Source: Candidatus Nitrotoga sp. AM1P | GTDB lineage: Bacteria > Pseudomonadota > Gammaproteobacteria > Burkholderiales > Gallionellaceae | Reading direction: 5' to 3' | NCBI RefSeq assembly: GCF_013168275.1 | Contig: NZ_AP019547.1 | Span: 1,426,001-1,490,000 of the forward strand | Length of the DNA: 64,000 nt | Part shown: one piece after another, positions 41,890 to 52,121 of the stretch | Layout: each line of letters starts with the position of its first letter | Position numbering within the stretch: the stretch's first letter is position 1 | The notes under the pieces: generated by a model | Told to the model about the DNA's origin: nothing | The model's database searches: none | What the model saw: only the letters and a program-made list of their open reading frames with translations | Position numbers and translations under genes: made by a program

Positions 41890-42225
41890 ATGGGTATTGC
41901 AGCTAAAAAACTTGACCTGAACGCATTGCACGCTTCCGCAACTGATGCGTGTAGATTACTAAAAGCCTTAGCCAATCCAGACCGTTTGCTATTGCTATGC
42001 CAGCTGACCCAAGGTGAGCACTGTGTCAGTGACTTGGAAAGCTTGCTGGACATTAAGCAACCGACGCTTTCGCAACAATTGACCGTACTGCGTGAAGAAC
42101 AGTTAGTCACTACACGTCGAGACGGAAAACAGATCTTTTACTCCATTGCCAGCAAGGAAGCGATGGCCGTCATGGCAGTGTTGTATGAGCAATTCTGTAA
42201 ACCGGATAAAAGAGGAAAGAAATGA
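41890..42225 (+). CDS. ArsR-family repressor, BigR/SqrR/YgaV-like thiol sensor
   Basis: 111 residues from ATG at 41890. Winged helix-turn-helix with LKALANPDRLLLLCQLTQGEHCVSDL, the recognition helix KQPTLSQQLTVLREEQLV, and wing TRRDGKQIFYSI. Cysteines at about 36 (LLC), 43 (EHC) and 102 (EQFC). The first and last match the positions of the BigR pair that forms a disulfide/polysulfide bridge on exposure to persulfide. Context (persulfide dioxygenase, YeeE/YedE, TauE) fits persulfide sensing rather than metal sensing. Confidence 0.93.
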   Translation: MGIAAKKLDLNALHASATDACRLLKALANPDRLLLLCQLTQGEHCVSDLESLLDIKQPTLSQQLTVLREEQLVTTRRDGKQIFYSIASKEAMAVMAVLYEQFCKPDKRGKK

Positions 42226-42653
42226 CAATCGACTGGGCAAATTTCACCCCTTGGTCATCCTTGGCTGGTGGCGTACTAATTGGTCTTGCTACAGCAATGT
42301 TCCTTTTACTTAACGGACGAATCGCAGGCATCAGCGGTATTCTGGGTGGGCTACTACGACCGATAAAAGGTGATGTTGGGTGGCGGGTCGCTTTTGTAGC
42401 AGGTCTCATTTTTTCGCCTATCGCCTTTAGCGTAGCCGCGCCTCTTCCTGCGGTTCAGATTGATGCCGACGCTGCGTCTCTGATTATGGCTGGCCTGCTG
42501 GTGGGAATAGGCACCCGCTATGGTTCAGGTTGTACCAGTGGACATGGTGTTTGTGGCCTCTCGCGGCTTTCACCGCGCTCGATGGTAGCTACTGCCTTGT
42601 TCATGTTAGCCGGTTTTGTAACGGTCTTTATCACTCGCCACCTGATTGGTTAA
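42222..42653 (+). CDS. YeeE/YedE half-transporter, first subunit (PmpA-like)
   Basis: 143 residues, four predicted membrane helices. The conserved motif GSGCTSGHGVCGL (about 100-113) supplies the Cys pair of the YeeE/YedE family, known to handle thiosulfate or other sulfur species. It overlaps the arsR stop by 4 nt and precedes the second half-transporter, so it is transcribed with the regulator. Confidence 0.93.
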   Translation: MTIDWANFTPWSSLAGGVLIGLATAMFLLLNGRIAGISGILGGLLRPIKGDVGWRVAFVAGLIFSPIAFSVAAPLPAVQIDADAASLIMAGLLVGIGTRYGSGCTSGHGVCGLSRLSPRSMVATALFMLAGFVTVFITRHLIG

Positions 42654-42663
42654 GGAGAATACG

Positions 42664-43101
42664 ATGCAAGTTTTAATGGCATTCATCACAGGCTTGATAT
42701 TTGGTCTGGGTCTGATTTTGTCAGGCATGACGGATCCGGCCAAAGTGATTGGCTTTCTGGATATTGCTGGCGCATGGAATCCATCGTTGATGTTCGTGAT
42801 GGGCGGTGCCATTCTGATAGCGGCAATCGCGTTTCGCTTTGCTAAGACTCGCCCGAAAGCGTTGCTGGGTGATGTCATGCGCTTGCCAACTGCACGCCAG
42901 ATCGACAGACGACTGGTTTTGGGCGGACTGGCATTTGGGGGCGGCTGGGGTTTGGCCGGTTATTGCCCTGGCCCGGCGTTGGCTTCGCTTGCCATCGGTG
43001 GGGGCAAGCCACTGATCTTTGTCGTCGCCATGCTTGCCGGTATGGCGATTTTCGAAATCCAGGATAGGCGTTCAAGCGCGCACAAACGCAAAGCAGTGTG
43101 A
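42664..43101 (+). CDS. YeeE/YedE half-transporter, second subunit (PmpB-like)
   Basis: 145 residues from ATG at 42664, with AAGGAG overlapping the previous stop. Four helices; DPAKVIGFLDIAGAW and GWGLAGYCPGPALASL (conserved Cys) are diagnostic of the DUF6691/YeeE half. The two halves together equal one full YeeE. Likely import or exchange of a sulfane-sulfur compound; direction is not known. Confidence 0.93.
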   Translation: MQVLMAFITGLIFGLGLILSGMTDPAKVIGFLDIAGAWNPSLMFVMGGAILIAAIAFRFAKTRPKALLGDVMRLPTARQIDRRLVLGGLAFGGGWGLAGYCPGPALASLAIGGGKPLIFVVAMLAGMAIFEIQDRRSSAHKRKAV

Positions 43102-43174
43102 TTTCCCCTGAGCCGCGCATGCAAATGGCGATGACTACTGCGATATGCGACGTGCTATTCAATAAGAGGCGACA

Positions 43175-43975
43175 ATGATAGTCGAACTGGGATTAGGCTT
43201 GGCGGTTGGCGCAATAATGGCGCTGACTGGTGCCGGGGGCGGGATATTGGCAGTTCCGCTGCTCGTATTTGGCCTGCAGCTTAATGTTGTCCAAGCAGGG
43301 CCGGTTGGTTTATTAGCCGTAGGGCTAGCTGCCGCTTTAGGAGCGGCAGTCGATTTAAAAGCGGGGATCGTTCGCTATAGAGCGGCACTGTTGATGTCCG
43401 TTACCGGCATGTTCCTGTCGCCTTTCGGTGTATGGCTTGCCCACAGACTCGACAACCGTTGGCTAAGTATTCTGTTTTCCATCATCTTGTTCTTCATTGC
43501 GTATCGGACTTTCCGCCAGGCCAAGGATCACTCAACCGATAATGAAGGTGGCAACATCCAAAAACTTGCATGCGTTCGAGACGCCAATAGCGGCCAGTTC
43601 GTCTGGACCACTCGCTGTGCACGCGCCTTGGCAATATCTGGAGGCATTGCGGGATTATTCTCTGGTTTGTTGGGTGTGGGAGGCGGCTTTGTGATTGTTC
43701 CAGCTTTACAACGCTATACGGATTTGGTCACTCAGTGCGTCGTCGCCACGTCATTGGCAGTCATTGCGTTGGTGTCACTAACTAGCGTCCTGTTCAGTAC
43801 TGCCGCTGGTGCCTTTAACTGGGTAGTTGCGATACCGTTTTGTGTTGGCGCCTTTGCAGGAATGATGGTTGGAAAGTTAATATCTTCTCGGCTGGCAAAA
43901 CCACAATTGCAAATAAGTTTTGCAGTTCTATCCACAGTCGTAGCGGTTGGAATGATGATCAAATCTTTTGCATAG
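43175..43975 (+). CDS. TauE/SafE-family sulfite/sulfonate exporter
   Basis: 266 residues, about eight membrane helices, with the two TauE repeats (GLAVGAIMALTGAGGGILAVPLL near the N-terminus and GLFSGLLGVGGGFVIVPAL near 160). It is the last gene in the arsR-yeeE-yeeE row, 73 nt downstream. Export of the sulfite formed by the persulfide dioxygenase is the simplest role; sulfur-species uptake cannot be excluded. Confidence 0.93.
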   Translation: MIVELGLGLAVGAIMALTGAGGGILAVPLLVFGLQLNVVQAGPVGLLAVGLAAALGAAVDLKAGIVRYRAALLMSVTGMFLSPFGVWLAHRLDNRWLSILFSIILFFIAYRTFRQAKDHSTDNEGGNIQKLACVRDANSGQFVWTTRCARALAISGGIAGLFSGLLGVGGGFVIVPALQRYTDLVTQCVVATSLAVIALVSLTSVLFSTAAGAFNWVVAIPFCVGAFAGMMVGKLISSRLAKPQLQISFAVLSTVVAVGMMIKSFA

Positions 43976-44078
43976 CGTTCTGGTGCAAACAGCAATAACT
44001 CGACCACACAAATTCACGTGAGTGAAAAGCATTATGTAGTGAAGTTTCGTGAATCTTATAAGATAGTGAAGCACCACA

Positions 44079-44987
44079 CTAATCTATGGCAAAGTTTACA
44101 CCAGAGCCGTCCAATGCCATGATCATCGGCTGCTTAGTAAGCAGTGTAATTAGCGTAGCGAGCTGGTCGCGCATCTGGCGACGATCCACAATCATGTCTA
44201 TCGCGCCATGTTCCATCAGAAACTCTGCGCGCTGAAAGCCTTCCGGTAGCGTCTCGCGTACCGTCTGCTGAATTACCCGCGCACCGGCAAAACCAATCAT
44301 TGCGCCGGGTTCGGCAATTACCACATCGCCCATGAAAGCAAAACTGGCAGACACACCGCCCATGGTCGGATCAGTCAGCACCGAAATGAATGGCAGTTTT
44401 TCTGCACTCAATTGAGTCAGCGCAGCACAGGTTTTTGCCATTTGCATCAACGACAACAATCCCTCTTGCATACGCGCTCCCCCGCTGGCGGCAAAACACA
44501 CGAAAGGGGCTTTCTGTTCAGTAGCAAGCTGCACACCGCGCACGAAGCGCTCTCCCACTACCGAACCCATCGAACCGCCCATGAAGCTGAATTCGAACAC
44601 TGCCGTCACCAGCGGAATGGCATGTACACTTCCCTGCATTACCACCAGCGCATCACTCTCACCCGTGTCACGCTGCGCTGCCGTCAGGCGTTCACTGTAT
44701 TTTCTGCTATCTTTAAATTTCAGCGTATCCAACGGCAGCACTTCAGCACCAATCTCGAAACGCCCCTCCGCATCTAATAGCCAGTTCAGCCGAGTGCGCG
44801 CGGTAACACGGTGATGATAATTGCACTTGGGGCAAACACTTTTGTTTTTTTCCAAATCAGAGTAATACAATACCCCCTGACAGGATGGACATTTGTGCCA
44901 CAGTCCTTCTGGCACATTCTTCTTGCTCTCTTCCCCCAACTCCCGACGCTTAATTTTTGGGGGCAATAATTTCTGGAACCAACTCAT
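44079..44987 (-). CDS. accD: Acetyl-CoA carboxylase carboxyltransferase beta subunit
   Basis: 302 residues. N-terminal Cys4 zinc ribbon ([20 protein letters not shown]), then the carboxyltransferase crotonase fold ([46 protein letters not shown]). Ribosome-binding site AAGGAGG is ideal. It transfers carboxyl from biotin to acetyl-CoA with AccA for fatty-acid synthesis. It follows trpA as in many proteobacteria, but after an unusually long 321-nt gap. Confidence 0.98.
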   Translation of the reverse strand: MSWFQKLLPPKIKRRELGEESKKNVPEGLWHKCPSCQGVLYYSDLEKNKSVCPKCNYHHRVTARTRLNWLLDAEGRFEIGAEVLPLDTLKFKDSRKYSERLTAAQRDTGESDALVVMQGSVHAIPLVTAVFEFSFMGGSMGSVVGERFVRGVQLATEQKAPFVCFAASGGARMQEGLLSLMQMAKTCAALTQLSAEKLPFISVLTDPTMGGVSASFAFMGDVVIAEPGAMIGFAGARVIQQTVRETLPEGFQRAEFLMEHGAIDMIVDRRQMRDQLATLITLLTKQPMIMALDGSGVNFAID

Positions 44988-45092
44988 GCAATCCTCCTTA
45001 AACCCTTAACGCGAACGTTGCATTTGTCGCATGATAATTGCGCATAATTTACACGAGCCGGGCAAGCACCCAACCTTACGAACTTCATTTCT

Positions 45093-45106
45093 TTGATAAA
45101 CATCAA
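45093..45106. promoter_or_regulatory. Consensus FNR/ANR-type box upstream of accD
   Basis: TTGAT-AAAC-ATCAA matches the FNR/CRP-like half-site consensus exactly. It is about 106 nt before the accD start in the 44988-45308 gap, which otherwise shows no gene, repeat or terminator. It could be chance; a match of ten fixed bases is expected well below once in this window. Confidence 0.42.
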
Positions 45107-45308
45107 TGTGGAGAAAGCCGTGTAGTTACTCATACACTCGACAGAAAAAACTTGGTGTCCTAAAGGCCAGCGAGGGTGTGCACAATATTAAACATTCGAA
45201 ATAAATCATATATTGCGTCTCAAAATTCCTTCGCAAGCAGCATTTTATTTTGACTGCTTTAACCACTTCACTCAGCGATTTTTAGAACTTTGAGTATCAG
45301 GAAACACC

Positions 45309-46109
45309 CTAGGCCTCATTTATTGCCAAGCGCAACTCCTTAACCAGCCTTGAAACATTGGAAATTATAGATTCTTCGTTCGAACTCTCAATTTCCTGCA
45401 CGATGCGACTGCCAACTACCACGCCGTCGCACAGCTTTGAGATCGCTCGTGCTGTATCTGCATCCCGGATACCAAAACCCACGCCGATAGGCAGGCCGAT
45501 GTGCTGTCGAATGTGCGGAATTTTCTGTGCTATGGCTGACAAGTCCAGATGCCCTGCCCCAGTCACGCCCTTAAGCGATACGTAATACACGTAACCACGC
45601 GCCAGTTTGGCCACCTGCTCGATACGCACATCGGATGTAGTGGGCGCAAGTAAAAAAATGGGATCGATGCCATGGCGATGCAGGTGACCGAACGCCTCGT
45701 GACTTTCTTCCGGCGGAAAATCCACCGTCAGCACACCATCCACCCCCACTTGCGCACAGCGTGTGGCGAAACGTTCCCACCCCATTGCCTCAATAGGATT
45801 GCCATAACCCATCAGCACTATGGGCGTGCTTGCATCCGTGGTGCGAAATGTCGCCACCATATCGAGTACGTCATGCAAGGCTACGCTATGCTTGAGTGCT
45901 CGCTCCGAAGAGCGCTGTATCGTTGGGCCATCTGCCATTGGATCGGAAAATGGCACGCCAATTTCAATGATGTCTGCCCCCACCTCTGCCAGCGCATGCA
46001 TCAGCGGAACAGTAATTTGCGGATTAGGATCACCTGCCGTAATAAAAGGAATCAGCGCCTTACCGCCGCGCTGCTTAATTTTTTCAAAAGTGGTCTGAAT
46101 GCGTGACAT
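45309..46109 (-). CDS. trpA: Tryptophan synthase alpha chain
   Basis: 266 residues. [12 protein letters not shown], the catalytic Glu in [20 protein letters not shown], and [14 protein letters not shown] (phosphate loop). It cleaves indole-glycerol phosphate and channels indole to TrpB. It follows trpB by 30 nt in the trpF-trpB-trpA row. Confidence 0.98.
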   Translation of the reverse strand: MSRIQTTFEKIKQRGGKALIPFITAGDPNPQITVPLMHALAEVGADIIEIGVPFSDPMADGPTIQRSSERALKHSVALHDVLDMVATFRTTDASTPIVLMGYGNPIEAMGWERFATRCAQVGVDGVLTVDFPPEESHEAFGHLHRHGIDPIFLLAPTTSDVRIEQVAKLARGYVYYVSLKGVTGAGHLDLSAIAQKIPHIRQHIGLPIGVGFGIRDADTARAISKLCDGVVVGSRIVQEIESSNEESIISNVSRLVKELRLAINEA

Positions 46110-46139
46110 GAGATACCTGCAAAGTAATTCCAGGAAAGG

Positions 46140-47351
46140 TTACAGTTGAATACCAGAAACCCGCGCTACGGTCGCCATATCCTTATCGCCGCGCCCGGAT
46201 AGGTTGACCAGCAAGACTTTATCATGCCCCATCGTCGGTGCGATTTTGGCCGCATAAGCCAAAGCATGACTAGATTCCAGCGCCGGAATAATGCCTTCAT
46301 AATGACATAGATCATGAAAAGCCTGTAGCGCCTCACTATCCTCAATAGCTACATATTGCGCGCGCCCACTGTCTTTAAGCCATGCGTGTTCTGGACCGAC
46401 ACCGGGATAATCCAATCCAGCGGAAATAGAGTGCGTTTCAATGATTTGACCGTTCTCATCCTGCAACAAATAAGTACGATTACCGTGTAGCACGCCCGGC
46501 TTACCCGCAGTCAGTGCGGCTGCGTGCTGGCCACTGGCAAGGCCGCTTCCAGCCGCTTCCACACCGATAAGCTGCACACCAGGCACTTCGATGTAAGAAT
46601 GAAAAATGCCCATAGCGTTTGAGCCTCCGCCCACGCAGGCGATCACCACATCCGGCTGACGTCCTGCCAATTCCGGCATCTGAACCATGCATTCCTTGCT
46701 TACCACTGAATTAAAATCGCGCACCATCATCGGATACGGATGGGGTCCAGCCACAGTGCCAATAATGTAGAAAGTATTTTCAATATTTGTGACCCAATCG
46801 CGCATCGCCTCATTGAGCGCATCCTTAAGTGTTTTAGAGCCGCTCTCTACTGGCACGACGGTGGCGCCCAGGAGCTTCATACGATATACATTAGTGGCCT
46901 GACGTTTAACGTCCTCCGCGCCCATGTACACCACACATTCCATGCCGTAACGTGCCGCCACGGTAGCCGTCGCTACACCGTGCTGCCCCGCGCCGGTCTC
47001 GGCGATTACACGCGGTTTACCCATGCGCTTAGCCAGAAGCGCCTGACCTACGGTGTTATTCACCTTATGCGCGCCGGTATGATTAAGATCTTCACGCTTC
47101 AGATAAATCTGCGCGCCATTCAACCGTTTTGACCAGTGCCGCGCATGGTAAATCGGGCTGGGGCGCCCGACATAATGCTTTAACTCATAGGCAAGCTCGG
47201 CCTTGAACTCAGGATCAACAGAATAATGCTCATAAGCGACACGTAATTCATCCAGCGCGCCCATTAAAGTTTCGGCAACGTAAATACCGCCGTAAGGTCC
47301 GAAATGACCCGTGCTATCAGGATAGTTATAAGCCAATTTTCTTAACCTCAT
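46140..47351 (-). CDS. trpB: Tryptophan synthase beta chain
   Basis: 403 residues from ATG at 47351, which lies inside the end of trpF (26-nt overlap); the family start is near [15 protein letters not shown] lysine in [10 protein letters not shown], phosphate-binding [12 protein letters not shown], substrate GAGQHG. It joins indole and serine to tryptophan. A TTG a few codons on, with GAGG upstream, is an alternative start. Confidence 0.97.
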   Translation of the reverse strand: MRLRKLAYNYPDSTGHFGPYGGIYVAETLMGALDELRVAYEHYSVDPEFKAELAYELKHYVGRPSPIYHARHWSKRLNGAQIYLKREDLNHTGAHKVNNTVGQALLAKRMGKPRVIAETGAGQHGVATATVAARYGMECVVYMGAEDVKRQATNVYRMKLLGATVVPVESGSKTLKDALNEAMRDWVTNIENTFYIIGTVAGPHPYPMMVRDFNSVVSKECMVQMPELAGRQPDVVIACVGGGSNAMGIFHSYIEVPGVQLIGVEAAGSGLASGQHAAALTAGKPGVLHGNRTYLLQDENGQIIETHSISAGLDYPGVGPEHAWLKDSGRAQYVAIEDSEALQAFHDLCHYEGIIPALESSHALAYAAKIAPTMGHDKVLLVNLSGRGDKDMATVARVSGIQL

Positions 47352-47952
47352 TGATGAATGCGGCGATTTTCGCTGCATCCTTAATTCCTTTCGCAGCTTC
47401 CACACCGCTGGAAACATCCACGGCCCAAGGTCGCACCTGCTTGATCGCATCAACCACATTATTCACGTACAAGCCCCCGGACAAAACTACAGGACGGGGT
47501 AAATTATGCGGAATCAGTGTCCAATCAAACGATACCCCCGTGCCACCATGCGTACCTTCGATAAATGCATCAAGTAACAAACCCTGTGCATCTTTATAGC
47601 GCGCCGCACATTGTACCAAATCCACCCCATTTTTGACTCGCACCGCCTTCAAATAAGGGCGATCGAACTGCGCGCAGAATTTTGGTTCTTCCTCCCCATG
47701 AAATTGCAACACATCCAACGGTACCTGCTGCAATATCTCTTGCACCGCTTCTGCGCTGGGATTCACGAACAACCCCACCACCGTCACAAACGGCGGAATC
47801 GCAGCTGTCAGTTGAGCAGCCTGCTTCGGCGTCACATAGCGCGGACTTTTATCATAGAACACCAGTCCGAGCGCATCTGCACCGCTGTACGCGGCGGCCA
47901 GCGCATCCTCCACACGCGTGATACCGCAAATCTTAATACGGGTCATAATCAT
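47326..47952 (-). CDS. trpF: Phosphoribosylanthranilate isomerase
   Basis: 208 residues from ATG at 47952 ([13 protein letters not shown]); the ATG two codons on is equally good. TIM-barrel blocks [14 protein letters not shown] with catalytic Cys, LQFHGEE and VDVSSGVE with catalytic Asp. Third-from-last step of tryptophan synthesis. It overlaps trpB. Confidence 0.97.
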   Translation of the reverse strand: MIMTRIKICGITRVEDALAAAYSGADALGLVFYDKSPRYVTPKQAAQLTAAIPPFVTVVGLFVNPSAEAVQEILQQVPLDVLQFHGEEEPKFCAQFDRPYLKAVRVKNGVDLVQCAARYKDAQGLLLDAFIEGTHGGTGVSFDWTLIPHNLPRPVVLSGGLYVNNVVDAIKQVRPWAVDVSSGVEAAKGIKDAAKIAAFINEVKKIGL

Positions 47953-48196
47953 AAAACGGGCTGATAAAAAATCGAGGCAGCATTGTAATGCATTCAAGCC
48001 ATTGACTAAATTGCAATCTAAATATTTTCAATCCATCGATCCTGAGCGGATTGGCAACGAAGGCTCCCAGCTCTGATTAGAGTTTCAACGTATGAAGAAA
48101 CACTGATACCGCCATTAAAATATTTTACAAAACGAAGTTAAGGTAATCACCTCGCCACGGACAAGGTATCACTTGAATGTAGCACGCAAGCACACC

Positions 48197-48958
48197 CTAT
48201 TTAAGTTGTGGCAATCCCCATTTCGCATCGAACGTAACCCGGTACAGATACAAGCCATCTGGTGCAAAGGTTGGTGCAGCAAGACTACGCTCTTTACCCT
48301 CCAACACCTCACGCATCCATTGCGGCGGGTGCTTGCCCTTCCCTACATATACCAGACAACCAACGATGTTACGTACCATATGATGCAGGAAGGCATTGGC
48401 GCTGAGATCAAAAATTATGGTATCGCCTTGCTTTTGAATATCGAGTTGTGCCAAATTTTTAATGGGTGATTTGGCTTGGCATTCCGCGGCGCGCAGGGCA
48501 CTGAAATCATGCTCCCCCAATAAATACTGGGCGGCCTCACACATCTTCTCCACATTCAACGGCGCATGAAACCAGCCTGCTTTACCATGCCGCATAGCGT
48601 TGCGCACTGAGCGGTTAATAAGTAGATAGCGATAACTACGTGCCTGAGCAGAAAAACGCGCATGAAATTCTTCCGGCACAGGATGTGCCCACAATACAGC
48701 GATGCTGTTCGGCAACAAGGCATTGACGCCGCGTACCCAAGCAGTCAGTGGCCTTTCTACATTGGTATTAAAGTGCACTACTTGTTCCAGCGCGTGCACA
48801 CCAGTATCGGTACGACCAGCTGCGATGATTGAAATAGGTTCGTTGGCAATGCCGCTCAAAGCAACTTGCAGTGCATCTTGCACCGTATGGCCACTGGCTT
48901 GACTTTGCCAACCAAAATACTGGCTGCCGTCGTATTCCACACCGAGTGCAACTCTCAC
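48197..48958 (-). CDS. truA: tRNA pseudouridine(38-40) synthase
   Basis: 253 residues, GTG start. Catalytic Asp in AAGRTDTGVHALEQVVHF at about 47-64; ARSYRYLLIN and FLHHMVRNIVGCL also fit TruA. It modifies positions 38-40 in the anticodon arm of tRNAs. It sits between fimV and trpF, the usual order. Its start overlaps a small hydrophobic frame by 4 nt. Confidence 0.97.
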   Translation of the reverse strand: MRVALGVEYDGSQYFGWQSQASGHTVQDALQVALSGIANEPISIIAAGRTDTGVHALEQVVHFNTNVERPLTAWVRGVNALLPNSIAVLWAHPVPEEFHARFSAQARSYRYLLINRSVRNAMRHGKAGWFHAPLNVEKMCEAAQYLLGEHDFSALRAAECQAKSPIKNLAQLDIQKQGDTIIFDLSANAFLHHMVRNIVGCLVYVGKGKHPPQWMREVLEGKERSLAAPTFAPDGLYLYRVTFDAKWGLPQLK

Positions 48959-49194
48959 AAGGGCGTCAACACAAGCAAAGCGCGGACTATGGTTAGTATC
49001 ATGCCATCATGCATGGTGAATGATGGCGCAGCAACAATAGTACAATCCAGCACATGCTGGCGTAACAATGTATTCAAGCGGGTAACAAACAAAACGAAAG
49101 CCTCTGCTAACAGCGAAAAACCTATAAGCAACAATCCTGCAGTTCGTAATGATTGAATAGAAATACCGAGACAGACCCAAATTGGGATAAGCAC
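48955..49194 (-). CDS. Possible 79-residue hydrophobic protein upstream of truA
   Basis: A GTG-started minus frame ending in a GTGA overlap with truA, rich in Leu/Ile with one or two possible membrane helices (LRTAGLLLIGFSLLAEAFVLFV, and a C-terminal LTIVRALLVL). No ribosome-binding site is visible at its start. It could be a real coupled small membrane protein or only a chance open frame. The rest of the 482-base truA-fimV gap holds the fimV terminator and nothing else. Confidence 0.25.
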   Translation of the reverse strand: MLIPIWVCLGISIQSLRTAGLLLIGFSLLAEAFVLFVTRLNTLLRQHVLDCTIVAAPSFTMHDGMILTIVRALLVLTPL

Positions 49195-49385
49195 GACAGA
49201 TTAGGGAACCGTATAAATCCATTTAGCGTTAAGGATAGTAATGAGCACATCTAAAAAACCGAATTTAAAATCAATCGCGCAGATTGTCTGCTGCAGCTAA
49301 TTTAATTCAACGGGACTGTAATGCCGATGACGATAAGTAAAAAACTCGAAGCACTGATGGCCACAATCCCGCCGATGATGTCGAC

Positions 49386-49422
49386 TCAATAAAAACGGCA
49401 GCCGTAAATGCGGGCTGCCGTT
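49386..49422 (-). terminator. Intrinsic terminator of fimV
   Basis: Read on the minus strand, AACGGCAGCC pairs with GGCTGCCGTT (10 bp, 9-nt loop) and is followed by TTTATT. It begins 18 nt after the fimV stop, separating fimV from truA transcription. Confidence 0.87.
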
Positions 49423-49440
49423 CGATGTATATATATTAAG

Positions 49441-52047
49441 CTATACAGGCAGTTGTCGTAATAATGCTTCAGCAGCCATTCGATGCTGCTCATTCCCTTC
49501 ACGTACAACTTCTTCTAAAATTTCACGTGCGCCTGCAGCATCACCCATTTCCTGGTAAGCCTTGGCGAGATCAAGTTTGGTGGCAGCGTCGTGCCATTGT
49601 GCATCCCTTTCCTCCACTGATAGAGCAGGAGCAGGAATGACAGGTTTATCCAGATTCAAACTGATATCGCCCAGACCGATATCCATTATTTCCTTGGGCA
49701 CCGCTTTCACAGGGGAAACCTCAAACTTATCTGCACTTTTATCTGCAGAAGGAAAGTCCAGTGTAAAATCAATAGGTTCATTGACTTTCGTCGGAGTAGT
49801 CATTGCCGGGGCTATAGCAGGATTAGCTGCCACATCTAAAATAAAATCATCCAAATTTATTGGAGTAGTTCCAACTTTACCAGTGCTCGACGCAGGCAGT
49901 TTTGCATGGCTGGCAGTCACATCAAAATCCATCGTTGTATTCTTTGAAACAGAGCTCGACTTACTTGTCTCAGCGCTATCTGTTAATGCTTTCGGTGCAT
50001 CAAAATCAAGGTCGAGGTCAAAATCCAAGGAAGATGGCGGTTTTGCTGCCCCGCCCTCATTAAGCATGATATCGGGAGAGTGAGTGGCAACGAATGGTTC
50101 TTCTTCTGTCACACTTACATTGCCACCATACATTGGGTTATTGGGTTCAAGCTTGATACCCATTACGGCTGCTTGCTCCCAAGCATGCGTATCGCCTGAA
50201 TCCCGCAACTGACGCGCAATGGTAGCAAATAAATGCACATCCTTACGGTTCGCATAAATAGATAACAATTTGAGATGAATCTGATGATTAGCCGGATTCT
50301 TGATCAACGCCTCTTTCAGAATCTTTTCCGCTTGCTCATCACGACCAAAACTCAAGAACAAATCTGCCCCGCTGATCGGATCAAAATCATCGGCCTGCGC
50401 TTGACTAATATCGCTAGTCGTAGCAATGGCATTAGTAGAATCATCAGTTTTCGGAGAAGATGACGCAGGTGTAAGCATTTGATTGGACGACCCTATCGTA
50501 TGCTCAATCGGCTTATCACCCAATTTAGTTTTTTTCCCGCTGTTCTTACCACGCCGGGTTACCAGATAGCCAAGGCCAACCAGCCCCAACAGCGCTGCCG
50601 CTCCGCCAGCCATGTAAAGCGGTTGGCCACGTATCACTTCCAACAGAGAGGGCTGCGTAACAACCACCTTGGGTTTGGTTATTGGCTTAACTTGTTGCAC
50701 CGGACTGACGGCTGCAACCGCGCTGACAGCTGCAACCTCAGAAGCAACATTAGCTACTTGTGAAGTAACAGCAGGGACTTGTGACATAGCTCCAAGTTGG
50801 TCTTCATTCGATTTAGTTACAGCTTGTTCTTCAACTGGATTCTGAACAGACTTTACTTGCGCTACGGGTGGCTGCCCCTTCAAATCGATCAAGCGCTGTA
50901 AATCTTGAACATTTTTTTCTAACGCTACAACACGCTCATTACTTTCTTGGAGCGCCTTGCTCTTGGAGATCGCTTCTTCTTCCAGTGCATGAAGCTTGTT
51001 CTGCAAAGTTTTTGCATTGCCGCCGGCAGAGGTTTTGTCACCGGGCGCTTCACCCTTGGACAACCTCACTACTTCCTTCGCGGATTCTTTGGTTGCGGGG
51101 GCATTATCAGAAACAGTGGTACTAATTTTACCAGAGGCTTCCTGCTTGGATTCGTCCCCTGTCACAAGTCCGCTGGCTGCCGCAAGTTTTTGACGATAGG
51201 CATGCCAATCATCAGCTTGTGCGCGAATTTCTTTTACAGCTTGCATCTGAGGTAGATTATCCAGCTCAGATTGCTCTGGCATCTGCAGGATTTTTCCTAT
51301 TTTCAGACGATTCATATTTTTACCATCGAATGCGTCGGCATTGGTGCGATACAGAGCGACCAGCGCACGTTCCAGACTAACATCAGGAGACTTTATTTGA
51401 AGTGCAAGTTTGCTCAAGGTATCACCGCGTTTCACCTTAATAGCACCGGAAGCAACGTTACTACTTTCATTGGGTTTATTAACGGCAGCAGGTATTTCAT
51501 CAACAGCTTGCTTTTCATCCACCATTAATGCAGTGCTTGGCAACGGAGATTCAATTATCTCTTCCTTGCCTTTGGATTCAAGCTCGGAAACATCAACGAT
51601 GCTCGGCTCTACTGGTTTTACTTCTGCTGGTTGCGGTTGTACTGGAACATAACCTGGTGGATCAAGTAAGAAAGTGTATTCTCGCAGCAGCTTGCCAGAC
51701 GACCAGGCCAATTCCACCAATAGATTAACAAACGGCTCGTTGATCGGTTGCGCTGAAGTTATCTTAATATAAGGTTCGCCATTAGCATTCGTCTCAATCT
51801 TGAAATTCAAAGGAGGCAACCCGGATGGGTAATCCAGCCCCGCATTCTTGAATACTTCGGGCGAAGCCAAGCGCGCAGACAGGCTACTTATCTCATCTTT
51901 GCTGGCTGTCCCTAGCTCTATCAACACATTCATGGGCTCACCCAATGTGTTGGTTACATTAATATCGCCCATGCTAATCGCATAAGAAAAACCAGACAAA
52001 ACTAAACCGATAGCTAGACCTAATGCTTTGACGAGTGATTTCAGCAC
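49441..52047 (-). CDS. fimV: FimV-like pilus/polarity assembly protein
   Basis: 868 residues. Signal peptide (about 1-23), FimV N-terminal domain (MGDINVTNTLGEPMNVLIEL; SGKLLREYTFLLDPPG), LysM domain at about 200-250 (IKVKRGDTLSKLALQIK), coiled coil at about 340-390, one membrane helix near 490 (MAGGAAALLGLVGLGYLV), then an acidic cytoplasmic region with TPR-like repeats and the C-terminal FimV motif (GDAGAREILEEVV...). In Pseudomonas it supports type IV pili and polar organisation. It stands between asd and truA as in related genomes. Confidence 0.93.
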   Translation of the reverse strand: MLKSLVKALGLAIGLVLSGFSYAISMGDINVTNTLGEPMNVLIELGTASKDEISSLSARLASPEVFKNAGLDYPSGLPPLNFKIETNANGEPYIKITSAQPINEPFVNLLVELAWSSGKLLREYTFLLDPPGYVPVQPQPAEVKPVEPSIVDVSELESKGKEEIIESPLPSTALMVDEKQAVDEIPAAVNKPNESSNVASGAIKVKRGDTLSKLALQIKSPDVSLERALVALYRTNADAFDGKNMNRLKIGKILQMPEQSELDNLPQMQAVKEIRAQADDWHAYRQKLAAASGLVTGDESKQEASGKISTTVSDNAPATKESAKEVVRLSKGEAPGDKTSAGGNAKTLQNKLHALEEEAISKSKALQESNERVVALEKNVQDLQRLIDLKGQPPVAQVKSVQNPVEEQAVTKSNEDQLGAMSQVPAVTSQVANVASEVAAVSAVAAVSPVQQVKPITKPKVVVTQPSLLEVIRGQPLYMAGGAAALLGLVGLGYLVTRRGKNSGKKTKLGDKPIEHTIGSSNQMLTPASSSPKTDDSTNAIATTSDISQAQADDFDPISGADLFLSFGRDEQAEKILKEALIKNPANHQIHLKLLSIYANRKDVHLFATIARQLRDSGDTHAWEQAAVMGIKLEPNNPMYGGNVSVTEEEPFVATHSPDIMLNEGGAAKPPSSLDFDLDLDFDAPKALTDSAETSKSSSVSKNTTMDFDVTASHAKLPASSTGKVGTTPINLDDFILDVAANPAIAPAMTTPTKVNEPIDFTLDFPSADKSADKFEVSPVKAVPKEIMDIGLGDISLNLDKPVIPAPALSVEERDAQWHDAATKLDLAKAYQEMGDAAGAREILEEVVREGNEQHRMAAEALLRQLPV

Positions 52048-52121
52048 ACTGCCACCTTTATAAAGATTTTATTTAACATGAACAACATAACATCATGGAG
52101 TTATCAGTGCAAGCTAAAAAC

